From Sandaracinus amylolyticus (GTDB lineage Bacteria > Myxococcota_A > Polyangia > Polyangiales > Sandaracinaceae), in assembly GCF_021631985.1 (NCBI RefSeq), contig NZ_CP070225.1, positions 1,674,001-1,738,000 on the forward strand: DNA of 64,000 nt, written 5' to 3'. Below the pieces are notes generated by a model. That model was not told the origin of the DNA. It worked only from the letters and a program-made list of their open reading frames with translations, and searched no databases. Shown one piece after another: positions 62,781 through 64,000 of the stretch. The first letter of the stretch is position 1. Each line of letters starts with the position of its first letter. A program made the position numbers and the translations under genes.

Positions 62781-63758
62781 GTGAGCGCTCCGCGCTTATG
62801 TGATCCGAGCGTGGAGCCCACCCAGACGACGCAACCGATCCCCGACCGCATCGCGCACTTCCGCGTTCGCGAGAAGCTGGGCGAAGACGCGTTCGGGGTC
62901 ATCTACCTCGGCGACGACGAGAACGATCGCGAGCGCGGGCCGGTGCGCATCCGCGTGCTGCCCGAGTCGGTGCACCTCGAGCCCGATCGTCGCGCGCGCT
63001 TGATCCGCGATGCCGAGCGCTCGATGGCGATCGATCATCCGGGCCTCGCCGCGCTCTACGACGTCGGCGACGATCCGCGCGGTCTCTATCTCGTCTCGGC
63101 GCCGGTGAAGGGGCGCACGCTGCGCGCGTACGTCGAGGATCGGAAGCAGCTCGATCTCGCGGAGACGCTGCGCATCGCGCAGGAGATGACGAGCGCGCTC
63201 GGGGCGGTGCACCGCGAGGGCCTGGTGCACGGCGTGCTCTCGGACGAGCGCGTGATCGTCGACGACGCGGGGCGCGTGCACGTGATCGATCTCGGGCTCG
63301 CGGAGTTGGTGCGTCCCGTCGTGAGCGCCGAGCCGAGCGCGGTGATGCCCGACGAGAACCGTCGCGTGCTCGACGCGCGCACCGACGTCTACGCGATCGC
63401 TGCGATGATCTACGAGGCGCTCACCGGCACGCGCGTGAGCACGAACGAGCTGTCGAGCGATCCGCCCGAGCAGCTGCCGCGGATCGAGGGCGCGACGAAG
63501 GAGCGCATCCCCGCCGCGCTGGTGACGCTCCTGCAGCGCGCGACGTCGCGTGATCGCGCCGAGCGCCCCGAGGACGCGGATCGCTTCCAGGCCGCGCTCG
63601 CGAGCATCGATCTGCCGACCGAGCCGCTGGGCGAGCAGATCGCGGAGACGCGGAAGGACGTGCTCAAGGGCACGTCGAACGCGTGGGTCGTCGGCGCGTC
63701 GATCGCGATCGCGCTGGTCCTCACGTTCGTGCTGGTGCTGGTGATCGGCGGGACGTGA
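62781..63758 (+). CDS. Membrane-anchored protein kinase-like protein, probable pseudokinase
   Basis: Protein of 325 aa. The fold matches a bacterial Ser/Thr kinase (start GEDAFGVIY, residues 34-42), but the key residues are lost. The beta3 Lys is R58 (VRIRVL), and the catalytic loop is HGVLSDER (150-157), so the HRD Asp is V152, the Lys is S154 and the Asn is R157. The DFG Asp is kept as DLG (170-172). A membrane helix is at about 302-324. Such proteins bind rather than phosphorylate. The GTG at 62781 is used; 62811 is an alternative. Closely follows prfC. Confidence 0.85.
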   Translation: MSAPRLCDPSVEPTQTTQPIPDRIAHFRVREKLGEDAFGVIYLGDDENDRERGPVRIRVLPESVHLEPDRRARLIRDAERSMAIDHPGLAALYDVGDDPRGLYLVSAPVKGRTLRAYVEDRKQLDLAETLRIAQEMTSALGAVHREGLVHGVLSDERVIVDDAGRVHVIDLGLAELVRPVVSAEPSAVMPDENRRVLDARTDVYAIAAMIYEALTGTRVSTNELSSDPPEQLPRIEGATKERIPAALVTLLQRATSRDRAERPEDADRFQAALASIDLPTEPLGEQIAETRKDVLKGTSNAWVVGASIAIALVLTFVLVLVIGGT

Positions 63759-63779
63759 GCGCGATTCACGTGCGAGGCG

Positions 63780-64000
63780 TCAGCGACGCCGTCCGCCGCG
63801 GCGTTTGACCGGCCGGCGCGTGCCGCGGCGCTTCGTTCCGCGCTGCTTCGTGCCGCGGCGCGGCTCGTCGATCTCGTCCTCGTCGCTCGCCGGGCCTGCA
63901 TCGAGCCCGGCGTCGAGCCCGGCCGTGCTCGGCACCTGGCTCGTGCCCAGCGAGACGCCCGCGTCGGGCGCGCTCGAACGCGGACCGATCCCCGCATCGA
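63780..64000 (-). CDS. C-terminal end of an unidentified protein (cut by window edge)
   Basis: The minus-strand frame runs from the window edge to TGA at 63780-63782, about 73 codons. It contains AGLDAGLDAGPASDEDEID, like the DAG spacers of other myxobacterial proteins here, then a strongly basic tail (PRRGTKQRGTKRRGTRRPVK) ending in GGRRR. The start and the main domain lie outside the window. Function unknown. Confidence 0.5.
   Translation of the reverse strand, partial: DAGIGPRSSAPDAGVSLGTSQVPSTAGLDAGLDAGPASDEDEIDEPRRGTKQRGTKRRGTRRPVKRRGGRRR

Overview
The window is uniformly GC-rich, with codon third positions almost all G or C. It is densely coded on both strands, with many 4-base ATGA or GTGA stop/start overlaps. 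The gene content points to a myxobacterium (Myxococcota), most like the Sandaracinus branch; this is inference from style, not a database match. The style includes many outer-membrane-type lipoproteins with Asp-Ala-Gly spacers and Cys-rich tails, a MopE-type Asp-rich motif, Ser/Thr protein kinases with a C-terminal membrane anchor, a stand-alone type III export gate, and many hypothetical secreted proteins. I see no rRNA, tRNA, transposase, integrase or CRISPR array.

Layout. 1-9.7 kb: end of an unknown gene; a minus-strand pair (aldo/keto reductase, CaiB-type CoA transferase) coupled by a GTGA overlap; a rhodanese lipoprotein divergent from a lipoprotein/M90 peptidase/hydrolase operon; then a flavoprotein/Tat lipoprotein/diheme lipoprotein operon that looks like a periplasmic dehydrogenase complex. 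9.8-14 kb: RND efflux pair. 14-18.6 kb: STAS-like protein, a membrane protein, a GT-C glycosyltransferase-like membrane protein and a lipoprotein, with antisense 3' overlaps. 18.8-22.6 kb: DEAD/DEAH (DUF3516-type) helicase, then a small four-helix-bundle (S23/IVS-like) gene flanked by two hexanucleotide arrays in opposite orientation. 22.6-27.6 kb: TetR plus TolC/ABC permease/ATPase/HlyD efflux operon with candidate operators. 27.7-34.7 kb: secreted Cys-rich proteins, including a PD40/haem lipoprotein, a MopE-like lipoprotein and an M23 peptidase. 34.9-37 kb: a pseudogene fragment of the neighbouring flavoprotein's 3' end, an eight-copy array of 42-bp palindromic repeats, then the intact flavoprotein, which lacks its redox cysteines. 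37-45 kb: membrane GGDEF protein, hydrolase, dnaX-ybaB-recR and sctV. 45-49.4 kb: outer-membrane protein, Pro-rich protein, TetR and P450 with twin 22-bp operators. 49.4-64 kb: alaS, Ser/Thr kinase, 21-bp minisatellite, outer-membrane protein, recN, TonB-C protein, rtcB with an RbfA-like partner, prfC, a membrane pseudokinase and the end of an unknown gene.

How it fits together. Housekeeping genes for replication and repair (dnaX, recR, recN), translation (alaS, prfC, RbfA-like) and RNA repair (rtcB) are interspersed with envelope functions: two efflux systems, several lipoproteins and barrels, and a redox complex. The most unusual material is non-coding or repeat-based. It comprises the inverted hexamer arrays around the four-helix gene, the 42-bp palindrome array between a gene and a second copy of its 3' end, and a two-copy element whose nested stems differ in sequence but still pair.
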